Assembly: GCF_000568815.1 (NCBI RefSeq)
Contig: NZ_CP007201.1
Coordinates: 2,241,654 to 2,305,653, forward strand
DNA from: Sulfurospirillum multivorans DSM 12446
GTDB taxonomy: Bacteria > Campylobacterota > Campylobacteria > Campylobacterales > Sulfurospirillaceae
Length of the DNA: 64,000 nt
Direction: 5' to 3'
Part shown: in pieces, positions 19,819 to 29,600 of the stretch
Position numbering within the stretch: position 1 is the first letter of the stretch
How the letters are laid out: each line of letters begins with the position of its first letter
Notes under the pieces: generated by a model
Told to the model about the DNA's origin: nothing
The model's database searches: none
Seen by the model: the letters and a program-made list of their open reading frames with translations, nothing else
Program-made: the position numbers and the translations under genes

Positions 19819-21009
19819 TTAGAATTTATAAGAGGTCTTCACTCTTAGCTCCTCATCGTTACCATCTTTACCCTCTTTCTCATACTGGACAAGAACGCTT
19901 AAGCCTTTGAGTGCGCCACTAAACGCGTAGGAGCCATACACCGCGCTGTAAGAGAGGTCACCTCTGGCAGGATCATCCGTTTGGGTATAATCCACACCGA
20001 TTTTAGCATCTGCGTTAAATTTGTACGCAACGTCGATCGCATACGCTTCTGTGTCAGGTTCGTAGTTATCGGAGATAATGGGCGATTGGGTGTAAAGTGT
20101 ATCGGCGCCATAGCCAAGACCGTATTTGACTTTGCCATCATCGGATATTTTAGAGTACGCCACATACGCATCAATACTACCGACACCCACGCCTGCTTTA
20201 AGCGCGTAGCCATTGGCATCTTTCGTAACTCCGCTGTATTGCGTACTAAAATATTGTGCGCCAAGGTTATAAGTAAAATCCGTCGCTTTACCATCATAAC
20301 GCGCTTCAAAACGGTACAGATCCAAATCTTCGCCTGCCGAAAACTCTTCAATCCCTGCCCATGCGCCTGAGAGCATCAAGCCTGGAATAGATTTGTTAAT
20401 CGCAAAGAGAGTGTACGCACCATCTCCCACCTGTTTAAAATCTGCCATTCCTGTAGACTTAGGAGCCCATCCTTGATTGGTTCGTGCCTGCCATTTATCA
20501 ACATAACCAAATCCAAGTGTGGTGTTTGGTAAGTCCGTATTGATAAGCGTTGCACCTTCAAACGAGTCTTTAATCACACGAGAACCACTGCTTGCAACTA
20601 AAGGAGAGCTAATAAACTGTCGACCTATCTTTGCCGTCGTTTTAGCAAACGTGTATTCCAGATAAGCTTCGGAAAGTACCGCGCCTGAACCGTACATATC
20701 CTTTGCAAAAACATCCTTCGCATCATCGCTTGCAAAAGGGGCACTGCTCGATTGTACGGTTGTGCCAAATTTGAATCCCATCAAAGAGTCTGTTACATAA
20801 TTTAACATAACACCTGTTACAAAAATCGAAGTATCTCCTGCGCCAACAGAGGCAACATCGACACCCGTATCACGATCAAAATAAAAAGCCTTCAGCTCAC
20901 CCGTGATCTTGCCATTTTTAAAAGCATCTGCCAAGGTATCTGCTGCAAATGAGCTGGATGTAAGCCCCACAACTGCGATAGCCGCCAAACTAAGTCTCGC
21001 TAATTTCAT
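19819..21009 (-). CDS. Outer-membrane porin, OprD-like
   Basis: A 396-residue protein with a cleavable signal peptide (about residues 1-22, ending SSFA) and alternating amphipathic segments typical of a beta-barrel, ending in Phe (TSYKF) as outer-membrane barrels do. The pattern matches the OprD-type porins common in Campylobacterota, which include uptake channels for organic acids. Its place between the cit operon and citAB, and its shared 24-bp upstream box, suggest a tricarboxylate or citrate channel; that is inference. Confidence 0.78.
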   Translation of the reverse strand: MKLARLSLAAIAVVGLTSSSFAADTLADAFKNGKITGELKAFYFDRDTGVDVASVGAGDTSIFVTGVMLNYVTDSLMGFKFGTTVQSSSAPFASDDAKDVFAKDMYGSGAVLSEAYLEYTFAKTTAKIGRQFISSPLVASSGSRVIKDSFEGATLINTDLPNTTLGFGYVDKWQARTNQGWAPKSTGMADFKQVGDGAYTLFAINKSIPGLMLSGAWAGIEEFSAGEDLDLYRFEARYDGKATDFTYNLGAQYFSTQYSGVTKDANGYALKAGVGVGSIDAYVAYSKISDDGKVKYGLGYGADTLYTQSPIISDNYEPDTEAYAIDVAYKFNADAKIGVDYTQTDDPARGDLSYSAVYGSYAFSGALKGLSVLVQYEKEGKDGNDEELRVKTSYKF

Positions 21010-21104
21010 CTTCTCTCCTTCAAAATGTTTCTGAATACATGAAGATTTTACTTCATTAAAATTAAGAGAATGTAAGATAAAATGCGTTTCGAAAAATAGC
21101 TAAA

Positions 21105-21128
21105 TTATGGGAATTTTGTGCATAAAGT
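21105..21128 (-). promoter_or_regulatory. Candidate CitB operator between porin and citA
   Basis: This near-identical partner of the box at 19683-19706 is 96 bases upstream of the porin start on the minus strand and 75 bases upstream of citA on the plus strand. Matching position and orientation relative to the porin favour control of the porin promoter, with possible autoregulation of citAB. Confidence 0.55.
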
Positions 21129-21164
21129 GCTCGCAATTTTGTTACGTTAAGTAACCATAAAACT

Positions 21165-21178
21165 CTTTACATGTAAAG
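21165..21178. repeat. CTTTACATGTAAAG palindrome upstream of citA
   Basis: A perfect 14-bp copy, 26 bases before the citA start, in the divergent porin/citA promoter region. Confidence 0.9.
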
Positions 21179-21203
21179 CCAAAACCAAGGAAACGCTCTT
21201 CAA

Positions 21204-22790
21204 ATGCAAAAATTCAAAAGATTATCCTTCCCCAATGAGGGATTATTGCTTAAATTACTCATTTTTTCGACGATGCTGGTTTTGGCGACCTTGTTGACTT
21301 TTAGCCTCTTTTTGGGGCATATTTTAAAAGAGCTTATGGAAGAGCAGATCGGTCAACGCGCCCTTGCTATCTCAAAAACGATCTCGTTGATGCCAGAAGT
21401 CATTGAGCTGGTTGAAGCAAAAGACCCAAACGGAGAGTTAGATGCGATGATGACGTTCCTTCAACGCTCCATTGATGCGAGGTTTATCGTCATTGGCGAT
21501 CAAAATTCCATTCGTCTGACCCACCCAACCAAAGAGCTTATTGGTGATCGGATGATGGGAGAAGACAATGAAAAAGCCCTTATGGATGGACTCTACTACA
21601 CCTCCAAAGCCACAGGGACACTCGGTCCCTCGATCCGAGGGAAGTCTCCTGTATTTGGGAAAAATGGTGACATTGTAGGCATTGTCTCCGTGGGGTATTT
21701 GGAAGAGAACGTGCGCAAGATTATCGCACAGCGTCATCAGCAGTTTCTCATTTACCTGTATGGTGCCATGCTTTTAACCGTTATTATGGCGTTTATCCTC
21801 TCACGAAAGATCAAAAATTCTCTTTTAGGCTACGAACCCAAAGAGATCAGCCGTCTCTTTTTAGAAAAGGAGGCGATTTTAAATGCTGTCAAAGAGGCGA
21901 TCATTGCGACCAATACAGAAGGTGAAATGACGCTGTGCAATGAGGTGGCACAACGCTATTTTCAGTTAAGTGAAACAACGAAACATCCACCTCTTGGATT
22001 AGAAAAATATCTCCTTACATGTAAAGAGATGAAAGATGTCAATATTGACATTGATGGGGAGGATTACATCTGCAATCTCGCACCCATTAGCCATGAAGGG
22101 AAAACCATCGGTATGGTCTCAAGTTGTCGAAAAAAAGAGGAGATGGATGCGCTGGTGTGGGAACTCACCCGTGTTAAGCAGTATTCGCAGAGGCTGAGAG
22201 AGAAAAAGCATGAATTTTCCAACCTTCTGCACCTGATCTCTGGGCATATTCAAATCGGAGAGTACGATAAAGCCATCGCATTGATCAGCGAAAACCATCT
22301 GCCCGATGAAAAAATTATCGAGCAGTTTCAAAATGTGATTCATGATCCCCTTGTCGCTTCAATTTTTATCGGGAAATACTACTTTGCCTTTGACAAAGGA
22401 GTGAAGATTATTCTCGATGAAAACAGCTTTCTTCAAGAGAGCATTGATCCTTCCATCTCCAAGCATCTTTTAACTATTTTGGGCAATATCATCAACAATG
22501 CGATTGATGCAGCTGAACTCTCAGAGAAAAAAGAGGTTACGCTTTTTGTCACAGACATTGGCAACGATCTTATTTTTGAAGTGGAAGACTCAGGACTGGG
22601 AATTGATGAAACACTTCATGAAAAGATTTTTGAAAAAGGCTTTACCACCAAAGGCGAACTGCACAGTGGTTATGGTCTCTTTTTTGTGAAAAGTACCCTA
22701 GAGTGGCTTGGTGGATTTGTCTCCTTTGGCAAAGGAAATTATGGTACTATTGTGAGCATTCATATTCCAAAAGGGAACCGTAATGATTAA
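21204..22790 (+). CDS. citA: CitA/DcuS-type sensor histidine kinase
   Basis: A 528-residue membrane kinase. TM1 is at about 15-37. A periplasmic PAS-like (CitA/DcuS) domain follows (about 45-178), with the family blocks THPTKELIGDRM, TGTLGPSIRGKSPVF and VSVGYLEE. TM2 is at about 185-200, then comes a cytoplasmic PAS and a kinase core with KKHEFSNLLHLISGH (phospho-His), NNAIDAAE (N box) and DSGLGID, GYGLF (G boxes). It would sense external citrate or a related acid and phosphorylate the RR that starts inside its 3' end (8-base overlap). The cit/tct neighbours favour citrate as ligand. One repeat copy encodes LLTCK. Confidence 0.86.
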   Translation: MQKFKRLSFPNEGLLLKLLIFSTMLVLATLLTFSLFLGHILKELMEEQIGQRALAISKTISLMPEVIELVEAKDPNGELDAMMTFLQRSIDARFIVIGDQNSIRLTHPTKELIGDRMMGEDNEKALMDGLYYTSKATGTLGPSIRGKSPVFGKNGDIVGIVSVGYLEENVRKIIAQRHQQFLIYLYGAMLLTVIMAFILSRKIKNSLLGYEPKEISRLFLEKEAILNAVKEAIIATNTEGEMTLCNEVAQRYFQLSETTKHPPLGLEKYLLTCKEMKDVNIDIDGEDYICNLAPISHEGKTIGMVSSCRKKEEMDALVWELTRVKQYSQRLREKKHEFSNLLHLISGHIQIGEYDKAIALISENHLPDEKIIEQFQNVIHDPLVASIFIGKYYFAFDKGVKIILDENSFLQESIDPSISKHLLTILGNIINNAIDAAELSEKKEVTLFVTDIGNDLIFEVEDSGLGIDETLHEKIFEKGFTTKGELHSGYGLFFVKSTLEWLGGFVSFGKGNYGTIVSIHIPKGNRND

Positions 22791-23469
22791 AGTTTTGATT
22801 GCTGAGGATGATCCACGCATTGCGCTGTTGCACCAAAATATGGTGGAAAAAATAGCCAATTTTGAAGTGATCGCCATTGCAAATACTATCAGCGAACTCA
22901 AAGAGTACATCGAACTCATGCACCCCGATCTGCTTCTTTTGGATGTCTATTTTCCCGATGGCAATGGCATTGATTTTCTAAGCTGGATGCGAAGCAATGC
23001 TGTCCACACCGATGTTATCTTAATTACCGCCGCCAAAGAGATGGCTTCACTTGAGAAGTCCTTAAGGTATGGCGTTTTTGACTACCTCATCAAACCTATT
23101 ATGTTTTACCGCTTCCAATCCTCTTTGCAAAAATTTCACGACTACAAAGAGAAAGTCATCTCTCAAGAAGAGCTCTCTCAAAGCAAAGTCGATGCGTTTT
23201 TTAACAAAACCATGCAGACGAACAAACCGTTACATGTAGGATTGCCAAAGGGGGTTGATAGCATTACGTTGGAGAAGATTTTAAGTGCGTTGCACCAAAG
23301 TCAAACGTTTTTCTCTGCGAGTGAAATAGCAGAAATATTGGGAATTAACCGTACAACATCACGAAGGTATTTGGAGTATTTGGTAGGAGAGCACAAAGTC
23401 GAAGTGGACTCACTGTATGGCTCAGTCGGTCGTCCTGAGCGCAAGTACAAGCTCAAGACAACCGAGTAA
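22783..23469 (+). CDS. citB: CitB/DcuR-type response regulator
   Basis: A 228-residue response regulator. The receiver domain (1-120) has the acidic pair in AEDDPR, phospho-acceptor Asp54 (LLLDVYFPDGNG) and Lys in YLIKPI. The C-terminal domain (about 165-225) has the CitB-type winged helix-turn-helix, FSASEIAEILGINRTTSRRY. It is translationally coupled to citA. Likely targets are the conserved boxes upstream of the permease-cit operon, the porin and tctC. It converges with tctA, with only five bases between stop codons. Confidence 0.87.
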   Translation: MIKVLIAEDDPRIALLHQNMVEKIANFEVIAIANTISELKEYIELMHPDLLLLDVYFPDGNGIDFLSWMRSNAVHTDVILITAAKEMASLEKSLRYGVFDYLIKPIMFYRFQSSLQKFHDYKEKVISQEELSQSKVDAFFNKTMQTNKPLHVGLPKGVDSITLEKILSALHQSQTFFSASEIAEILGINRTTSRRYLEYLVGEHKVEVDSLYGSVGRPERKYKLKTTE

Positions 23470-23474
23470 AAAGT

Positions 23475-24983
23475 CTATTTTTTACCTAAAGCGTAACGTT
23501 TTGATACCATCTTGGCAATCATAGGAACAAACAGAATAAACAGTGTCAATCCCCAAAGAATGTAGTTAATCGTTCCTTGGAAAAAGATTCCAATCTCACC
23601 ACCGCTCATTGCAAAAGCGCGTCGTAAGTTGTCTTCCATGATTTTTCCCAAAACAAAGCCTAAAATAACAGGCGCCATTGGGTAGTGAAGTTTACGCAAG
23701 AAGTAGCCTAAAACACCCAATATAAGAGAAAGTAGCAGTGCAAAAGTACTCATATTGACCGAGTAAACCCCCACAAACGCTAAAACAATTACAGAAGGTA
23801 CCAAGAGCCAATAAGGCACTTGTAAAATCTTGGTAAAAATACGTACCATTGGGAAGTTAATGATAAGCAACATTACGTTACCAATGTACATCGAAGCGAT
23901 CAATCCCCAGACCAATTTAGGCTGTTCAACAAAAAGCATCGGTCCTGGATTAATGTTATAAAGCATCAAAGCGCCCAAAAGCACTGCCGTTGTTCCGCTA
24001 CCTGGAACGCCAAGGGTAAGCATAGGCACCAAAGCACCGCCCGCACATGCATTGTTTGCAGACTCAGGCGCTGCAAGTCCTCGCATATCGCCTTTGCCAA
24101 ACGTACCTTCTTTATCGGAGATCTTTTGTGCAATGGTATACGAAACCGCACTGGCTATCGAAGCGCCAGTTCCGGGGAGTGTTCCAACAACAAACCCAAT
24201 CAACGAAGAGCGAACCATCGTCCATTTACAATAAAGCAGCTCTTTCATCGTGACATAGACACGGGTAATTTTTGGCATCTCAAAATCTTCACTGCTGTGG
24301 TGCTCTAACATCAGCATAATCTCACTGACTGCAAAAAAGCCTACGATAACGATTAAGAACTCAAAACCATCGTAAAGCTCAGCTTCCCCAAGCGTAAAGC
24401 GAAGTACCCCCGTCGTAGAATCCACACCGACAACCCCAATGATCAAACCAATGGTGACACCAATAAGGCTTTTAACAGGATTTGAACCCATCAAAGCACC
24501 GATGGTAGCAAAAGCAAAGACCATTAAAACAAAATATTCTGCAGGACCAAAGTAGATGGCAACACTGGCTAAAAGAGGTGCAAAAAAGGTCAGTCCAACA
24601 ATCGCAATGGTTCCTCCAATAAAAGAAGCCACACCCGAGAGGGCCAAAGCAGGACCGGCTAAGCCTTTTTGGGCCATTGGATAACCATCCAAGCAGGTAA
24701 AGACCGCTCCAGCGTCGCCTGGAACATTGAGCAAGATACTCGAAATCCTCCCGCCAAATTCAGCACCATAATAGATACCCGCAAGCATAATCAAAGAAGA
24801 CTCAACAGGAAGCCCTAGGGTATAACAGATAGGAAGCAAAATTGCCACTCCATTGATAGGCCCAAGTCCAGGAAGTGCTCCAAAAAGCGTACCCAACAAA
24901 CATCCAAGGAAAATCAAAAAAAGATGGGTTGGTGTTAAGACAACAGCAAAACCTGCTGCTAAAGACGATAAAACTTCCATCAT
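23475..24983 (-). CDS. tctA: Tripartite tricarboxylate transporter, large permease TctA
   Basis: A 502-residue membrane protein with about twelve helices. The TctA signature GTLFGALPGLGPINGVAILL lies near residues 30-50, with repeated small-residue motifs such as GTLPGTGASIASAVSYT. It forms the main channel subunit of the TTT family, powered by the ion gradient. It overlaps tctB by four bases. Length matches the family (about 500 aa). Confidence 0.93.
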   Translation of the reverse strand: MMEVLSSLAAGFAVVLTPTHLFLIFLGCLLGTLFGALPGLGPINGVAILLPICYTLGLPVESSLIMLAGIYYGAEFGGRISSILLNVPGDAGAVFTCLDGYPMAQKGLAGPALALSGVASFIGGTIAIVGLTFFAPLLASVAIYFGPAEYFVLMVFAFATIGALMGSNPVKSLIGVTIGLIIGVVGVDSTTGVLRFTLGEAELYDGFEFLIVIVGFFAVSEIMLMLEHHSSEDFEMPKITRVYVTMKELLYCKWTMVRSSLIGFVVGTLPGTGASIASAVSYTIAQKISDKEGTFGKGDMRGLAAPESANNACAGGALVPMLTLGVPGSGTTAVLLGALMLYNINPGPMLFVEQPKLVWGLIASMYIGNVMLLIINFPMVRIFTKILQVPYWLLVPSVIVLAFVGVYSVNMSTFALLLSLILGVLGYFLRKLHYPMAPVILGFVLGKIMEDNLRRAFAMSGGEIGIFFQGTINYILWGLTLFILFVPMIAKMVSKRYALGKK

Positions 24984-25429
24984 GACGAGACTCCTAAGAG
25001 CTTCGCAAAAAGTGAACCCACAGGAAGTGGCACTTCAAGCAAAAAGCTAAAGATCAGATAAACAACACCGCTCACGCCCACACCTGCACCGAAAGCTTGG
25101 GAGGTTGTTCCTTTAAAAATTTTAGCGATACAAAAAACAAGCAGTGCGGTGGAGAGTAAAAAGCCTAAAAAATCAAAACCGAGTTGATAAACAAACAACA
25201 ACAGAACAATCAAAACCGTTTTTAACTCCGTATTCAGTCCTGGGAATTTAGCATTTTGAGGTTTTGCAATCACAAAAAGTGAAAGAAGGACTAAAACGGC
25301 ACCTAAAGCAATGGGAAACGCCGTTGGCCCTAGAGGGTCATAGGAAAAAGGGACCTCCAAAGAGAATCCCCCATACAATACATAGAGTCCTAAACATAGG
25401 AGAAAGACTCCAAATAGCCTGTCGATCAT
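24980..25429 (-). CDS. tctB: Tripartite tricarboxylate transporter, small permease TctB
   Basis: A 149-residue membrane protein with four predicted helices, the size and topology of TctB. The PFSYDPLGPTAFPIALG segment after the first helix is typical of the family. It sits between tctC and tctA with four-base overlaps at both ends. Confidence 0.9.
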   Translation of the reverse strand: MIDRLFGVFLLCLGLYVLYGGFSLEVPFSYDPLGPTAFPIALGAVLVLLSLFVIAKPQNAKFPGLNTELKTVLIVLLLFVYQLGFDFLGFLLSTALLVFCIAKIFKGTTSQAFGAGVGVSGVVYLIFSFLLEVPLPVGSLFAKLLGVSS

Positions 25430-26406
25430 TTGATAAGTCCTGCCTCTTTCGTAAGTTCTTTAAACTTTTTCTCTTCTTCTTGCATAAAGGTTTGGTACTC
25501 TTTGCCTATCTTGGTAAAAGGGTAAAGCCCTCTGAGTTCTCTCTCTTTTGCAAATTCAGGTGTTTTAACCAATGTTTGAATTTTTTCTACCCAGTAGTTG
25601 TACTGCTCTTCAGTGACATTTGGTCCAAGGTAAAAGCCTCTCCAAATAGTCCAAACGGCATCATACCCTTGTTCTTTGGCTGTAGGAATGTTTGCCATTT
25701 GACCCGGAAGTCTCTCCTCTGAGAGAATCGCAAGCACTTTGTATTTTCCAGAAGAGAGTTGACCTGAGAACTCTGCGATGTCACCTGGGTAAATTTGAAT
25801 GTGATTGCCAAGCAAGGCTGTCAAAGCTTCGCCACCACCTTCAAAGGCAACGTATTTCATGTCTTTAGGATTGATGCCTGCAAGCTTTGCAATGATGGCG
25901 GCTTTAAACCAGTCTTGACTACCGATAGACCCACCAGAACCCAGTGCAAAACCCTTTGGATTTGCTTTAAGATCGGCTACCATCTCTGCCAAAGTATTCC
26001 ATTTTGCATCCGCTCTAACAATAACAGCGCCATAATCAGCACCCAAAGCCGCAAGCCATTTGACAGAATCAATCGTATACTTGGCGCCAAATTTGCCTTG
26101 TGCAATGTTAAGAGCAGATCCCGTACTCGCAGCAACAATCATTTCAGGGTCATTGGAGCGTTGACCGATGACATGGTTATACGCAACCGCACCCACACCA
26201 CCGGGCATAAAGTTAACGATCATCGGTTTGTCAATGACCTTAGAAGCAGTCATTGAGTTAGAGACAAGTCTACATGTAAGATCAAATCCACCACCTGGTT
26301 TTGCGGGGGCGAGACACACGGGTTTGCTCACCTCAAACGCATTTAAAGCACTGCTTAGTGCAACGATGGCTGCCAAATTTGTTACAAATCGTAACGATTT
26401 ACGCAT
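25426..26406 (-). CDS. tctC: Tripartite tricarboxylate transporter substrate-binding protein TctC
   Basis: A periplasmic binding protein of about 326 residues that delivers the substrate to TctAB. The reading frame extends to 26523, but the ATG at 26406 (or its neighbour at 26409) has AGGAG directly upstream and starts a proper signal peptide ending ALNAFE. The mature part has KPGGGFDLTCRL, VNFMPGGVGAVAYNHV and LGSGGSIGSQDW, matching the Bug/TctC fold. One TACATGTA copy encodes the LTCR. The substrate is inferred to be citrate or another tricarboxylate from context. Confidence 0.9.
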   Translation of the reverse strand: MRKSLRFVTNLAAIVALSSALNAFEVSKPVCLAPAKPGGGFDLTCRLVSNSMTASKVIDKPMIVNFMPGGVGAVAYNHVIGQRSNDPEMIVAASTGSALNIAQGKFGAKYTIDSVKWLAALGADYGAVIVRADAKWNTLAEMVADLKANPKGFALGSGGSIGSQDWFKAAIIAKLAGINPKDMKYVAFEGGGEALTALLGNHIQIYPGDIAEFSGQLSSGKYKVLAILSEERLPGQMANIPTAKEQGYDAVWTIWRGFYLGPNVTEEQYNYWVEKIQTLVKTPEFAKERELRGLYPFTKIGKEYQTFMQEEEKKFKELTKEAGLIK

Positions 26407-26503
26407 CATGACTCCTTTTTTAATTAAATTAGAGACATCGTAGCACGTTTTTTGGCTTCTTATCAAGAAAAAAACGATTTGCTGTTTTTTTAGCATTTTG
26501 GCT

Positions 26504-26524
26504 ATTGTGTGCACGATACACAAT
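26504..26524. promoter_or_regulatory. Inverted repeat in the tctC / kinase divergent region
   Basis: ATTGTGT-n7-ACACAAT, a perfect 7-bp inverted repeat with 7-base spacer, lies about 100 bases upstream of tctC and 160 upstream of the divergent hybrid kinase gene. It looks like a dimeric regulator site. The regulator is unknown. Confidence 0.4.
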
Positions 26525-26527
26525 GCT

Positions 26528-26546
26528 ACATTTTGTTACATAAAGG
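26528..26546 (-). promoter_or_regulatory. Degenerate third copy of the cit operator box
   Basis: ACATTTTGTTACATAAAGG resembles the core CATTTTGTGCATAAAGT of the two boxes at 19683 and 21105, with one base inserted, in the same orientation relative to the minus-strand gene. It lies about 122 bases upstream of tctC. Confidence 0.35.
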
Positions 26547-26570
26547 CATTAAAATTGCTTTTTGTGTGTG

Positions 26571-26582
26571 TTTACATGTAAA
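26571..26582. repeat. TTTACATGTAAA palindrome upstream of hybrid kinase
   Basis: A perfect 12-bp copy in the tctC/kinase divergent intergenic region, about 100 bases before the kinase start. Confidence 0.85.
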
Positions 26583-26682
26583 GAAAAAGGAAAGATCGCT
26601 TACATCGAAAGAGCTTCCTATTCAAAAAGGATTAAAGAAGATAGCGTTATACTAGTTCTAGAATCCCTTTAAGGTTTGACGC

Positions 26683-29600
26683 ATGATAAAAAGATGGGCA
26701 CTTTTTCTCACACTCTTCTTACTCTTTGTACTACCATCCTTTTTGTATTGTGCTTCTGACAAACAGACACTTCGTTATAGCCAAAGCACATTAGAGCCTT
26801 TTATGGTGATTCACAACCAAACACCCAGCGGCTTAGTGGTGGATTATCTGCACCTTTTAGAGACAAAAATCAATGTCAAATTTGACTACCGCTACTATTC
26901 TGAACATTGGAGTGTGGTGCTTCAAAAATTTAATGCGGGGGCATTTGATGTGATCCCTGGGTACATCGGAGTGGATGCCCCTTTGCATGAAGTGATGAGC
27001 AAACCTCTGTTTCACTTTAACCTCGTTTTAGCTGGGCGCAAATCCGACATCTTAATTTCCGATCTTGAAGAAGTTTCCAAACAAAATCTCTTTCTTGCCG
27101 TCGTAGCAGATTCATCGGTGCAAAAGCACCTTGTCCAAAACTACCCTAAGATCAGAACCTATTTGGTGAAAAATATCCAAGAGGGATTAATTGCCGTTGA
27201 GCATAAAAAAGTGGATCTGTTCATCGATATGGCACCCACGTTAGGATACGCTCTGCAAAACAGTGGACTCTCCAATCTTAAAATTGTAGGTATTTTAAAA
27301 GATCAATTTAAACTCATTTTGGCACTTCATGATGCCTCTTTGCTTCCTTTGATCAATCAAGGCATCGACGCAATCAGTGAAGTGGAAAAAGATGCACTCT
27401 ATAAAAAATACATCAAAATAGAGATTAAAGAAAAAGTCGATTACGCTTTGATTGTAAAGATTTTGAGCATTGCCTTTTTTGCCTTTATCTGCATTGGGGT
27501 GTGGCTAGCAATTCTTAAGCGCGAAATTCATAGGCGCAAACTCGCAGAAGAGAAAGCCACGCTTGCCAACCAACGACTTCAGCGCACCGCAGAAGAGCTT
27601 AAAATCGCTATGGCAAAAACTGCCCATGCTCACCAAGCCAAAAGCCAGTTTTTAGCCAATATGAGCCATGAAATACGCACCCCCATGAACACTATCATCG
27701 GTATGACTGAGCTTATTTTGCGCAAAGATCTTCCTGAAAAAGAGCGCCACTACCTCACCAAAGTAGCGGAAGCAGGACATCATCTTTTAGATATTATCAA
27801 TGATATTTTAGATTTTTCAAAAATTGAAGCCGACAAAATTCAACTCGAATCCATCCCTTTTCAACTCGAAGAGCTCATTGTCTCCGTGAGCGATCTTATC
27901 AGCATGAAAGCCCAACAAAAGGGACTTGAGTTACTCATAGACATGGGAAATATCACCCCCCATCACTACAAAGGTGACCCACTGCGTCTGAAGCAAATTC
28001 TGCTCAACCTGCTGAGCAATGCGGTGAAATTTACCACCCAAGGAGAGGTTATTATACGACTTCGTGCTCGCGCGGAAAAAGATGGCACACATAAAATTCG
28101 CTTTGAGATTAAAGACAGTGGCATTGGCATCACACAAGAGCAAGCCGTAGGACTCTTTAGCGCTTTTTCCCAAGCCGATATGTCAACCACGCGCCATTAT
28201 GGCGGAACGGGACTGGGGCTTAGCATCGCACAAGGACTGGTGGCGATGATGGATGGGGTTATCTATTGTGAGAGTGTTTATGGGATGGGAAGTACGTTTT
28301 GGTTTGAAATCCCTTTGCAAGTGGATTCGACCTACACACCGCCATCACAAACCATGATCACCAAAGCGCTTAAAATTTTAGTCGTGGATGACAATGAAAC
28401 CGCACTGGAAATTTTTGCTGAGATTCTCCACCAATTTGGGGTTGAATGCGTTACATGTAAAAGTGCCAAAGAGGCATTGGTGCTGCTCAATAATGGCTTT
28501 AAAGCCGATGTAGCGATTATTGACTGGAAGATGGAAGGGATGGATGGCATCACCCTTTTTCAGCTGATTCAAGAGCAATACGGTGATCAAATTACCTCCA
28601 TTATGATGGTCACTGCTTACGATAAAGAAGAACTCATCGCCAAACTAGGTGACAATCAACCTTATGCCGTGCTTGTTAAACCCATCACAGGCTCGATGCT
28701 TTTTGATGCGCTCACAGACATGTGCGGGCATAAACGACTCATCGAACCACTCTATCATGCCCATGAAAAAGAGCTACGCCAATCCTTCTTAGAGGAGATC
28801 ACGGTTTTACTCGCAGAAGACAATGAGAGCAACCAACTGGTAGCCTCTGAAATCCTAAGTGAAGTGGGCATTCACGTGCATGTGACGCAAAATGGTCAAG
28901 AGGCGTTGGATTGGCTCGCCAAAAATCCTCTGCCAGATCTCATATTAATGGATTGCCAAATGCCTATTTTAGATGGTTTTGAAACCACGCGTCACATTCG
29001 AGAAACGCTTGGATTAAGCTTGCCCATTGTTGCGATGACTGCCAATGCGATGAAAGGGGATGAGCAAAAATGCTATGACGCAGGTATGGACGGCTATGTC
29101 GCAAAACCCATTGATGCCAAAAAATTGATCCAAGAGATTGCACGTTTTTGCCATAAACAAGCTCCTGAAATAGCACATGAGACCGCTGAGACATTGGCAC
29201 TTGATGGGATTAACACGCTTCAAGCGATACAGCGTTTGGGTGGCAATGCAACACTTTACTATCAATTTCTAAAGCGCTTTGAAAAAGAGCAGATTCATTT
29301 TCTCCAAACCTATCGCACCATGGTTTTAGCCAATGATATTCAAGGTGCAAAACGCGTCTGCCACACACTCAAAGGCATGGCAGGCACACTAGGAATGGAC
29401 TCTCTCAGTGCTTTAGCCCAACAAGCAGAACTCAGCGCTCACCCTCTTGCACCCAATGATCCTCTTTTACACTCGATCGAGCAAGAGATTCGCGCCTTAT
29501 GCCAAAAAATTCAACCCCTTGTCCTACACAGCGAGATTCCCAAAATGGCTATTACTCCAGCGTCGCTGACACGCTTGGTGGCAAAGCTTAAATGCGCTGA

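Noticed and set aside
28718-28723. ACATGT sites at 28718, 34185, 53513 and 55830 as repeat copies
   Set aside because: They lack the flanking T and A of the TACATGTA core and match the number expected by chance.
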